Assembly: GCA_024275575.1 (NCBI GenBank)
Contig: JAJRYV010000030.1
Location: 41,303-105,302 of the forward strand
Direction of reading: 5' to 3'
From: a bacterium
GTDB lineage: Bacteria > Zhuqueibacterota > Zhuqueibacteria > Zhuqueibacterales > Geothermadaptataceae
DNA length: 64,000 nucleotides
The translations under genes and the position numbers were made by a program. The notes beneath the pieces are model-generated. The model had not been told where the DNA came from and searched no databases. It saw nothing but the letters and a program-made list of their open reading frames with translations. Numbering within the stretch: position 1 is the stretch's first letter; each line of letters starts with the position of its first letter. Shown here piece after piece: positions 44,156 to 52,696 of this stretch.

Positions 44156-45292
44156 ATGAAAAAATTCATCATAATTTTTTCTTTATCCTGCATTGCTTCA
44201 CTTGTCTTCTCATCGACATTAAAGAATACACCCTACGAAGAACAGTTGATAAAAATCCAGTTTGCCTCCCGCCTGGGTATCATAGCTGATGGTCTCATAG
44301 ACAAACCTGTTGAGATTCAGGCGCTGTTGCTCGACTATGCCGATGATGAGATTTTGCTGCTCAAAAGCCGCATCGCCCTGCTCGATTATCCGGAGAAAAG
44401 TGAAAAAGTTTTGCTGCTCTACGGCGCCGAACCTGATTTCCAGAAAATATTACGGCAATACGGCGAGGTCGTCATTCCCGTGGTTGATTATTTTTATGAA
44501 AATGAAGACGCGTTGCAGGAAATGATACGCATGGCGCAGAGTCAATTTCTCAGGTGGGGTGAAATCTTGCGTAAAATATGGCCGGAGCAAACAGTTGAAC
44601 CGGCACAATCACAGACGCCGTCAATGGAAAAGCTGACACCGCTTGAGCGGGGCTGGTATGCGGTGAATTTCATCGCAGATGAGGGCCATGATTTTTTGGG
44701 ACAATTTTCCATCGGTGCCGGCGGGGCGGTGAGCTGGATTCAGACTGAACGGATTCTCGAAAATCTGAATACATTTTTTGCCGGTGGCATCAGGCGGCTC
44801 GAAGTCAAATTTGCCCGGGATGAAACCATCAGCGCCACTGATTTACTCTGGGGGGTGGTCGATATCGCAGTGATCGGCGGGACGCTAAAACTATTGCGCG
44901 CCGGCCGCGCTGCCGCCAAAACCGGGAAAAGACTGAGTTTTATCAACCGTACACGCCTTTTTGCACCGCGTCTGCTTGCCGGCGCCGGTTTTATCGCACG
45001 GAAAATGGCGAAATATGGGGCTGCCGCAGCCACGGTTTACGTGGTGGCGGCGCACCCGAAACTTTTGCACAGTATGATGGCGGAAGTTGCTGAGGTTGCT
45101 GGTTTTAATCCTTTTCTGCTGCAGACTACCGGCTGGTTATTTATCGGCATCATTGGTCTCTATCCATTTTTCTGGATTTTTAAATTCTTGATCCGCCCGA
45201 TAATCTGGCTGCTAAATCGGGTCATCGTCCTGTTCCGCAAAGTGGATATTTTTCTTGCACCCCGCCCGGAAATGGAATATCATCAGGTTTGA
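44156..45292 (+). CDS. Membrane protein of unknown function
   Basis: A 378-residue protein with a signal sequence (residues 1-19). A helical periplasmic part follows (about 20-210: EEQLIKIQFASRLGIIADGLIDKP, AQSQFLRWGEILRKIW), then hydrophobic segments at about 225-245, 265-280, 285-300 and 320-360 (WLFIGIIGLYPFFWIFKFLIRPIIWLL). No catalytic motif or known family was seen. GGAGGAAGAG lies just before ATG 44156. The hairpin-rich gap upstream may control it. Confidence 0.7.
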   Translation: MKKFIIIFSLSCIASLVFSSTLKNTPYEEQLIKIQFASRLGIIADGLIDKPVEIQALLLDYADDEILLLKSRIALLDYPEKSEKVLLLYGAEPDFQKILRQYGEVVIPVVDYFYENEDALQEMIRMAQSQFLRWGEILRKIWPEQTVEPAQSQTPSMEKLTPLERGWYAVNFIADEGHDFLGQFSIGAGGAVSWIQTERILENLNTFFAGGIRRLEVKFARDETISATDLLWGVVDIAVIGGTLKLLRAGRAAAKTGKRLSFINRTRLFAPRLLAGAGFIARKMAKYGAAAATVYVVAAHPKLLHSMMAEVAEVAGFNPFLLQTTGWLFIGIIGLYPFFWIFKFLIRPIIWLLNRVIVLFRKVDIFLAPRPEMEYHQV

Positions 45293-45380
45293 TTTTATTC
45301 AAAAACAGAATTGATGGGATAAATTTGAGTGAAAATAAGTGCAAGATTGGAAAGGTGCCGACCTGCATTTCAACTGTTCG

Positions 45381-48068
45381 TTAAACCTGCCCGTCGAGCG
45401 CTTGCCGCACATGTTTTACCAGGTCTTCAGCCTGAAATGGTTTTTGCAGAAATGATACAGCGCCATTATCGAGCATGGCACGTGCGGCTTTGTCCAATTC
45501 ATAACCACTGCAGATAATTACTTTCATCTTTGGCCGGGCTTTTAACAAGAGCGGAAAAGCTTCAGCGCCGCTGAGAACCGGCATGCCCATATCGAGGATT
45601 GCCAGGTGGATGGGATCGAATGAATTTTCAGCTATTTGAACGGCTTCCCGGCCATTTTTTGCAAAGATAACCTGATAACCAAATCGCTGCAGAATCCGTG
45701 CGCTAACGTCGAGGATGAGCGATTCATCATCGATCAGTAAAATCGTTTCTACCCCATATGGAAGTTGAGATATCTGCCCAGCTCTCTTTTCCGGCAGGCT
45801 TGTCGTTGCAGGGAAATAGAGGGTAAACCGCGAACCCTCACCTGGTGCGCTATCGACAAAAATGCAGCCGTCATGATTTTTTATAATACCATATACTGCA
45901 GCAAGCCCCAAACCACGCCCCTGAAATTTCGTGCTGAAAAAGGGCTCAAAAATACGTATCATTGTCGGTTTGTCCATGCCTTTTCCATTATCGTTGACAG
46001 ACAATTGAACATGATTGCCCGGTTTCAAACTTGGCTGTACTGCTAACTCAGCCTCACCGATATCGATATTTCGCGTTGTAACAGAAACGATGCCGTTTTT
46101 CTCGATTGATTCGACGGCGTTCAAACAGAGATTCATGATGACCTGGCTCATCTGAGTGGGATCGGCAAAGACCTGCCACAGTTTCGAAGTAAAACGGGTT
46201 TCCAGGCGAATACGGGGCGGGAATATGTGTTTATCACGTTTAAAAACCTGTCGTAACATGTCGTTTAAATCCAGGTTGCGTGGCTGATATTTGCCGCCGC
46301 GTGCGAATGACAGCAGTTGTTGCGCCAGTTCGCCGGCCTGGGAAGCACTCGCTGCAATGGAATCGAGCATATCCATAGTTTCCGGCTCGGGATGAAACCG
46401 CATTTTTAGCAAATCAGCATTGCCGAGCACGCCAACCATTAGGTTGTTGAAATCATGAGCAATGCCCGCTGCAAGCGTTGCCGTCGCTTCCATGCGAGAA
46501 GCTTTCAGCATGATCTTTTCTGCATTCTTTCGTTCCGTGACATCACTGATGAATAATGAATAACCGGTAATTTCTTCTTGTGGATTATAAATCCCCGAAA
46601 GACGGCTTTCAAAATTGCGCAACCCGAGGGCGGTTTCTCGTTCGTAGGCATATTTGTGTACACCCCTTTCATGCACATGTTTGATGGCTGTTAGAAAAGC
46701 GGCATTACTGACGTTTTCTTTCGCATGCAGCTCTTTTACGGTTTTGCCCAAGATCTCTTCGGCTTTGTATCCGAAGATTTCTTCAGCGATGGGATTGATG
46801 TAAGTGATATGAAAATCGAGGTCTGTGGTGGCGATGCCGAAGTCGGTAGCGGAACGCATGATATTATCGAGCATCATCGTTTTTTCTTTTAATGCCACCT
46901 GGGCATTGTGAAATTTGGTGATGTCTGACTCGACGCCGCGGTATCCGGCAAACCGACCTTGCTCATCAAAAAGCGGCATACCGTGATTGAGCAAAATGCG
47001 CTTTTCACCGTCCGGGCGTATGAAGGTATAAATAAAGTTTTTGAATGGTTTATGGGAATCGAGCAGATTGAATAAATGCATCCATTGTTGCTTTTCTTCG
47101 TGTATCAGGTCGAGATACAATTCCTGGCGGGTTTTCCCCAACAATAATTCTGGGTCCTTGCCAACCAATTCATGATAATGTTCCGAGATATAGCTGTAGC
47201 GTAAATCGGCGTCCAGTTCCCAGTAATAATCAGAAGCGATGCGGGCGAAATCTTTAAATCGCTGTTCACTTTTTTTGAGCTCGTTTTCGCTGGTTTTGCG
47301 TTCGGAAATATCGCGGCTGACGCCGATCAGCCCGATGGCTTTATTGTCGGCGTCACGCAAAAAGCGGGCGTGGACCTCGGTCCAGACCGGAGTTCCATTT
47401 TTATGATATTGCTGCAATTCAAGCGTGCGGGAACGGTTCAGTTCCACACCTTTTTCCTGCTCTCGAGCGAGCTCTTCAGCCAGCGCTTTTTGAATCAGCG
47501 CGAACGACTGCGAGGTGAACTTTTTCTCCATCGGCAATGCCATATCCTCTGCCGGTGTGTAGCCCAGTATCTTCTCGATTGCCGGGCTGCTGAAAGTCGT
47601 TTTTAAGGTTTTGAGGTCTGTAACCCAGAGAATATCGCTTGCCTCGGCTATCAGTAACTGGTGCTTTTTCGCTGTATTGCGCAGCTCTTTTTCGCTATCA
47701 AACTTGTCAATGGCAAATTCGATGGCTGTCTTCAGCTCGTCTGCTGAATAATGCTGCAGAATATAACCGGCGGCGCCTGTTTGTTTTAGCAGGTGTAATA
47801 AAGACTCATCTGCTTTTTTTGCATAAAAAAGTAACGGCACTTCGGCGCCGGCAATATTTTTATATAATTCATCCGGTGTACCGGTGTCTAATTTGAGTTC
47901 GACAGGCAGCAATATCAAATCAGCAGGCTGTTTTCTCACCTGTTCGAACATGTCCCGTCCTGAGGGCTCGCATTGCACTACTGCAAATTTGGCTTTCACT
48001 AAGCGTTCATTCAATAAATCTGCAGTAAGACGATTATTCTCGATAACAAGGATTTTGATTTTTGGCAT
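45381..48068 (-). CDS. Cytoplasmic multi-PAS hybrid histidine kinase with degenerate N-terminal receiver
   Basis: An 895-residue protein without membrane helices. The N-terminal receiver fold (about 1-125: KILVIENNRLTADLL, LILLPVELK) has Pro where the phospho-acceptor Asp belongs, so it is a pseudo-receiver. Three PAS domains follow (about 135-255, 265-385, 390-510), then HisKA (GIAHDFNNLMVGVLGNADLL), HATPase (NLCLNAVESIEKNG, DNGKGMD, GRGLGLAAVYG) and a true receiver (TILLIDDES, LAILDMGMP, LQKPF). It stands alone in its orientation. The input is unknown. Confidence 0.9.
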   Translation of the reverse strand: MPKIKILVIENNRLTADLLNERLVKAKFAVVQCEPSGRDMFEQVRKQPADLILLPVELKLDTGTPDELYKNIAGAEVPLLFYAKKADESLLHLLKQTGAAGYILQHYSADELKTAIEFAIDKFDSEKELRNTAKKHQLLIAEASDILWVTDLKTLKTTFSSPAIEKILGYTPAEDMALPMEKKFTSQSFALIQKALAEELAREQEKGVELNRSRTLELQQYHKNGTPVWTEVHARFLRDADNKAIGLIGVSRDISERKTSENELKKSEQRFKDFARIASDYYWELDADLRYSYISEHYHELVGKDPELLLGKTRQELYLDLIHEEKQQWMHLFNLLDSHKPFKNFIYTFIRPDGEKRILLNHGMPLFDEQGRFAGYRGVESDITKFHNAQVALKEKTMMLDNIMRSATDFGIATTDLDFHITYINPIAEEIFGYKAEEILGKTVKELHAKENVSNAAFLTAIKHVHERGVHKYAYERETALGLRNFESRLSGIYNPQEEITGYSLFISDVTERKNAEKIMLKASRMEATATLAAGIAHDFNNLMVGVLGNADLLKMRFHPEPETMDMLDSIAASASQAGELAQQLLSFARGGKYQPRNLDLNDMLRQVFKRDKHIFPPRIRLETRFTSKLWQVFADPTQMSQVIMNLCLNAVESIEKNGIVSVTTRNIDIGEAELAVQPSLKPGNHVQLSVNDNGKGMDKPTMIRIFEPFFSTKFQGRGLGLAAVYGIIKNHDGCIFVDSAPGEGSRFTLYFPATTSLPEKRAGQISQLPYGVETILLIDDESLILDVSARILQRFGYQVIFAKNGREAVQIAENSFDPIHLAILDMGMPVLSGAEAFPLLLKARPKMKVIICSGYELDKAARAMLDNGAVSFLQKPFQAEDLVKHVRQALDGQV

Positions 48069-48538
48069 ACTGTCATTGGTTAAATGAATAAAACGTCGAT
48101 TTGTACGTATTCGAAGAGAATAATCGATAGGGGCAGAAATGAAAAGAAACAGCGGCCTCGGGATATTATCATCGCGAAAGTGAATTCACGAATTTCTCTC
48201 CAATTAAATTCAATAGCTTGCAGTGCATGTTTCGTCTGAATTCATCTCAACAAAAATAACAAGCTTCATCATTCGTGAATCGGTTCTGCTAAATATCATC
48301 AATCGTATTTGAATGCAAAAAAAAGTGCATAAAATACAATATCGATCAACATAAAAATATTAATTTTCTAAGTCAAGTTATGATTAGAGCTTTGCCGAGA
48401 TTTTTCATGCTGATATGACAATCGTGAAGCATAACAAAATTTTCAGTTCGTCACTAATTGGTTGCTTCTCAATGGTAGCTCTTGTTAATTTCAGACGGGC
48501 TCAATTGCTTGTCTGCAAAAACAATGGAGAAGTGGGAA
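48069..48538. other. 470-bp AT-rich gap, no gene supported
   Basis: The stretch between the divergent kinase and peptidase genes is AT-rich and has stop codons in all frames. TTCACGAAT (48185-48193) and ATTCGTGAA (48271-48279) are inverted copies 77 bases apart; no other structure was seen. It must hold both divergent promoters, but I cannot place them with confidence. Confidence 0.6.
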
Positions 48539-50185
48539 ATGAAAAAATTTTTCAAATGGCTGGCCATCATCGTCGGCACTGTGATCGTTTTGATATTGAT
48601 TTATGCCGCCATTACCCTTGTTCGTTATAATCGTTTCGGATTATATGCTTCCGGAGGCGAACTGCTGCCTAATCAGAAAGCCTTTGATGTGACTTTTTAC
48701 GATATCTCACTTCGTCCGGATGCCGGTAGAAAATATCTCAGCGGCACGACTTCGGTCGAATTGATTGCAATTGAGGATCAACTGGCGGAAATTCAACTGC
48801 ATCTTATCGATAATTTTACCGTGTCTGCGATAACTGATGCGAAAAAAAACATCCTGAAATTTACGCACGAAGACGGGTTGATAAAAGTGTGGCTCGCAAC
48901 TCCGGGTAAAATAAATGAGAAAATCCGTTTGAATATTTCTTATGCGGGCAAACCGGTGGAAGCCATCCGCCCGCCCTGGATCGGTGGCATAAACTGGTCA
49001 AAAGATGCTGACGGCCATGACTGGATCGGCCTGTCCTGCCAGGGGGAGGGTGGCAAAATCTGGTTCCCCTGCAAAGACCATCCGTCGGATGAAGCGGACA
49101 GTGTTTTTCTGCACATCACGGTTCCCGAGCCTTATTTTTGCGCGGCTAACGGATTGCTGCGCAGCGTTGATTCCGATAGTGGATACCTGACTTATCACTG
49201 GGAAACGCGTTATCCCATCAACAATTACAATATCAATTTCGCTATCGGCATGTATGGCAAAGTGGAACAGGAATACATCACCGAGACGGGGGAGAAGATG
49301 CCGGTTGTTTTTTATGTGCTGCCGCAAAGCCGGCAGGGCGCTGAAAAGCATGTCGCCATGGCCATTGATATGCTGCAAAGCTATCGCAAGTTTTATGGCG
49401 AATATCCCTTTGCACGGGAGAAATTTGGTCTGGTGCAAACCGATTATCTCGGCATGGAGCATCAGACTTTAAATGCATATGGCAATAACTACCGATACGG
49501 CAAGGTCTTTAATAGTGAGCTGGAACTGGATTGGCTGATGCTGCATGAAATGGGGCACGAATGGTGGGGCAATAAAGTGACGGTGAAGGACTGGAGTCAT
49601 TTTTGGATTCAGGAGGGTATTTGTTCTTACGGTGAAGCGCTGTATCAATTAGATAAAAGCGGAGAAGATGCCTATCATAAAAAAATGCAGCAAATCCGCC
49701 GGCGCATTCGCAATAAAAGTCCCATCGTTATCCACGCCAATGCAACGACCACCGAGGCTTATAATGGTGATATTTACAGCAAAGGCGCCTATCTGATGCA
49801 TACTTTGCGTTATGTTCTCGGTGATTCGGTCTTTTTTTCGACGCTGAAACAGTTCGCCACCGATCCGAAATATACTTACCAGAATTTTATCGATTCCGAC
49901 GATTTAATCGATTTGGTTATACAAAATTCAGGCCGGAACTACCGCCCGCTGATGGAGATGTATTTAAAAACGACGAAATTGCCACAGGTAGAAATCGATT
50001 CTACCGGTATCAGTCAGTATGAAGTCAGCATTCCAAATATCGAATTCCGGTTACCGATGGAAGTGACGGTGGGTGACAAAAGCAGGCGTTATCTGCTGGG
50101 GCGGGAAAAGGTTGCCATCGCAGCGGACGAACGACCGGTGGTGGATGCCCGCGGCTGGTATTTGAAAGAAGGAGATTTGCATTGA
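48539..50185 (+). CDS. M1-family metallo-aminopeptidase
   Basis: A 548-residue zinc aminopeptidase anchored by an N-terminal membrane helix (about 5-25). The zinc motif HEMGH starts at residue 336, with the third ligand Glu 18 residues after it (QEG, about 359). DYLGMEHQTLNAYG (about 302-315) takes the place of the GxMEN exopeptidase motif. It cleaves N-terminal residues from peptides, probably in the periplasm. ATG 48539 is chosen because GGAGAAGTGGGA precedes it; an in-frame ATG at 48482 has no such site. Confidence 0.92.
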   Translation: MKKFFKWLAIIVGTVIVLILIYAAITLVRYNRFGLYASGGELLPNQKAFDVTFYDISLRPDAGRKYLSGTTSVELIAIEDQLAEIQLHLIDNFTVSAITDAKKNILKFTHEDGLIKVWLATPGKINEKIRLNISYAGKPVEAIRPPWIGGINWSKDADGHDWIGLSCQGEGGKIWFPCKDHPSDEADSVFLHITVPEPYFCAANGLLRSVDSDSGYLTYHWETRYPINNYNINFAIGMYGKVEQEYITETGEKMPVVFYVLPQSRQGAEKHVAMAIDMLQSYRKFYGEYPFAREKFGLVQTDYLGMEHQTLNAYGNNYRYGKVFNSELELDWLMLHEMGHEWWGNKVTVKDWSHFWIQEGICSYGEALYQLDKSGEDAYHKKMQQIRRRIRNKSPIVIHANATTTEAYNGDIYSKGAYLMHTLRYVLGDSVFFSTLKQFATDPKYTYQNFIDSDDLIDLVIQNSGRNYRPLMEMYLKTTKLPQVEIDSTGISQYEVSIPNIEFRLPMEVTVGDKSRRYLLGREKVAIAADERPVVDARGWYLKEGDLH

Positions 50186-50275
50186 ACCAACATTTGCCGC
50201 AACGGAGATGCACCACTGATCTCGAAAAAAACAGGTGGTGCAGGGTACCGCTTCACAAAGCCATTGGGGCATTGA

Positions 50276-50950
50276 ATGCTTGAAATTTTATTTCAATTTT
50301 TTCAGGATGAGCTGCAAAAAGTCGCTGACCCTGAAAAAGCCGCGAAGATGGCGGCTTATATGAAAACAACACAAAAGTTTTACGGTGTGCAGGCCGGGCC
50401 TCGCCGGCAAATCATACGCGCAGCTTTGAAAAAATATCCGATCCATTCACGTGATCGCTGGAATCGTTTAATACTCAAATTATGGCGCAGCGAGAGCCGG
50501 GAAGAAATGTATATCGCTCTCGATGTTGTGCAGAAATATCCCTGCTTTCATGATGATGACGCCTGGCCGCTTTTCGAATTGCTGACGCGGACAGCAAGCA
50601 ACTGGGATACGCTGGATTTGATCGCCAGCCACTTTGTTGGCGGCCTCGTCGCGAAGAACCGGGCTTTTGAAAAACAGCTTGTCATCTGGCGCACTGACGC
50701 TAATTTTTGGGTTCGCCGGGCCTCTCTGCTGGCCCATCTCAAACATAAAGAGAAGACAAACACAGCCCTGCTGCGGGAAACGATTCTCTGTCTCGCTGCG
50801 GAACCGGAGTTTTTCATTCGCAAAGCCATCGGTTGGGTGCTGCGTGAATACGGCAAATCCAACCCACACTGGGTGGTGAATTTTATCCGGCAAAACGAAG
50901 CCGTTCTCTCCGGTCTCAGCGTTCGCGAGGCGATGAAAAATCTGGCTTGA
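50276..50950 (+). CDS. AlkD-type DNA alkylation repair protein
   Basis: A 224-residue all-helical HEAT-repeat protein of the AlkC/AlkD DNA glycosylase family, which excises alkylated purines. KAAKMAAYMKTTQKFYGVQAGPRRQIIRAALKKYP is the typical start. DLIASHFVGGLV, FWVRRASLLAHL and FIRKAIGWVLREYGKSNPHWV are the conserved DNA-contacting repeats. At 224 residues it has the family's usual length. It lies 90 bases after the peptidase gene and may be co-transcribed, though no functional link is evident. Confidence 0.9.
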   Translation: MLEILFQFFQDELQKVADPEKAAKMAAYMKTTQKFYGVQAGPRRQIIRAALKKYPIHSRDRWNRLILKLWRSESREEMYIALDVVQKYPCFHDDDAWPLFELLTRTASNWDTLDLIASHFVGGLVAKNRAFEKQLVIWRTDANFWVRRASLLAHLKHKEKTNTALLRETILCLAAEPEFFIRKAIGWVLREYGKSNPHWVVNFIRQNEAVLSGLSVREAMKNLA

Positions 50951-51205
50951 ATTTAAATCTCCTACTGCTTGTCGACCTCTCTTTAAATTTCTTCTATATA
51001 ATTAATACTAATGCGAATACTCATTTCCCACTGTCTGCAATGGAATGTAAATATTTGAAATTACACCGATATATTGGGGATTCACCGGCAAATTAGAAAA
51101 CATTTTTTTGGATTTTTCATTTTAAATTCTTTCTTTCCTTTACTTGGCTTTTTTTAAAAAAACTTATGGTTGGTCGTTTAATAAATATCGAAATGGAGAT
51201 TTTTT

Positions 51206-52516
51206 ATGTTTACACTCTTGCAGAATTCCCCGGATGAATTTATTCAGTTTTTGAAAAAGCATCATATCCGTCGCTTCCATTTTATTTATGATTTCGATAA
51301 AGAGAAAGTCATTGCATCCCATAAAGTTTTGCAACCGATTGCAGATTTTCTTATGCAGGATCAGCGTGACTTTGCCAAACACGAGGGGATATTCTGCCAG
51401 TTGACCAAGAAACACGACGTTTTGCAAGCCGGATTTATTCATAAAACCAATCGGGGTAATGCAGCGGGTGGCACCCGTTTTTGGCCTTACGCAACTATCG
51501 AGGATTTTCTGCGTGATGGTTTGCGACTTTCCAAAGGCATGACCCGTAAAAATGCGCTCGCCGGTCTGTGGTGGGGTGGCGGCAAAGGGGTTGTCGCGCA
51601 AACGGACAACCTCGATATTCATAACCAGGGTTTGCGCCGTGATATTTTCAGAGAATACGGTGAATTGATGTCAGCCATCCGTGGTGTTTATGTCACCGCT
51701 GAGGATGTTGGCACCGGGCCGCAGGACATCGCTGATATTTTCAGCACGACACGTTTCTCCACCTGTATTCCACCCACGGTCGGCGGCAGCGGCAATCCTT
51801 CGCAACCGACAGCTACCGGTGTTGTGCGGGGCATGGAAGCCGCCCTGCGTTTTTTCGATGGTGGAACGATCAAGGAGCGGACGATTGCAGTGCAGGGCAT
51901 GGGGCATGTGGGCAGGCCGCTGATTCGTATGCTACTGGAAAAAGGCGCTGCAAAAGTGATCGCCTGTGATATCAAACAGGGAAATATCGATTTAGTCGTC
52001 AAAGAATGCGGCTCGGAACGCCTGCAACCGTCGTTGGTGGCCATCGGTGATAATTCGATTCTCTTCACCGAATGTGATGTGCTGGCGCCTTGTGCGACCG
52101 GCGCCATTCTCAATCCGCAAACTATTCCCCAACTGAAAACGAAAATTGTCTGTGGCGCTGCCAACAACCAACTGGAGGACGGCTTGCGTGATGATGATAC
52201 TTTGTTCGAACGCGGCATTTTATACGTGCCGGATTTTCTCGTCAACCGTATGGGCATCGTTAATTGCGCCAATGAGCAATACGGTTATATTCCCAATGAT
52301 CCCTATCAATTGCGTCATCTGGAAACCGAGTGGGAGCATTCGATTTTTCATGTAACCTTTAAAATCCTGCAAATTTCCCGAGAGCAGGGCGAACCGCCGG
52401 CCCACACCGCCATCCGGCTGGCTGATGTGCAAGCCGAACACCTGCACCCCATTTTTGGGCATCGCGGGCTTGATATCATCAAAGGCCTGGTGCAAGATCG
52501 CTGGTTTGAAGAATGA
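51206..52516 (+). CDS. Glu/Leu/Phe/Val-type dehydrogenase
   Basis: A 436-residue amino acid dehydrogenase that oxidatively deaminates an amino acid with NAD. The catalytic lysine lies in GLWWGGGKGVV (about 118-128). GNAAGGTRFWPYATIEDFLRDGLRLSKGMTRKNALAG, TAEDVGTGPQDIADI and the Rossmann motif VQGMGHVGRPLIRMLLEKGA (about 230-250) match leucine dehydrogenases best. The N-terminus (~60 residues) is longer than in typical leucine dehydrogenase (~365). GGAG precedes ATG 51206. The exact substrate is not determined. Confidence 0.88.
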   Translation: MFTLLQNSPDEFIQFLKKHHIRRFHFIYDFDKEKVIASHKVLQPIADFLMQDQRDFAKHEGIFCQLTKKHDVLQAGFIHKTNRGNAAGGTRFWPYATIEDFLRDGLRLSKGMTRKNALAGLWWGGGKGVVAQTDNLDIHNQGLRRDIFREYGELMSAIRGVYVTAEDVGTGPQDIADIFSTTRFSTCIPPTVGGSGNPSQPTATGVVRGMEAALRFFDGGTIKERTIAVQGMGHVGRPLIRMLLEKGAAKVIACDIKQGNIDLVVKECGSERLQPSLVAIGDNSILFTECDVLAPCATGAILNPQTIPQLKTKIVCGAANNQLEDGLRDDDTLFERGILYVPDFLVNRMGIVNCANEQYGYIPNDPYQLRHLETEWEHSIFHVTFKILQISREQGEPPAHTAIRLADVQAEHLHPIFGHRGLDIIKGLVQDRWFEE

Positions 52517-52612
52517 TTTTCCCGGGTTAAATCTCAAAAAATATCAAAACCGGTTTTTTTGTGGCCGGCCGGCAATTTACAGGGAAGCATACTTTGCCAA
52601 AAACCATGAGGG

Positions 52613-52648
52613 TGAAAAAAGAAAAGCCGCCCTTGCAGAGGCGGCTTT
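52613..52648 (-). terminator. Rho-independent terminator of the subtilase gene
   Basis: AAAGCCGCC (52623-52631) and GGCGGCTTT (52640-52648) form a 9-bp stem with an 8-base loop. On the - strand it is followed by a T-rich run (complement of 52613-52622, AAAAAAG-type). It lies 49 bases past the stop of the - strand subtilase. The + strand side also has TTT, so it may end the dehydrogenase gene as well. Confidence 0.85.
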
Positions 52649-52696
52649 CCGGTTCCCTATGAAATTCACACAAAAAAGTGTGATGTCATCCTGAGC

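Noticed and set aside
51064..51072. ACCGATAT as a sigma-28 -10 before the dehydrogenase gene
   Set aside because: The best TAAA-type -35 is two bases too close and the gene is not flagellar.
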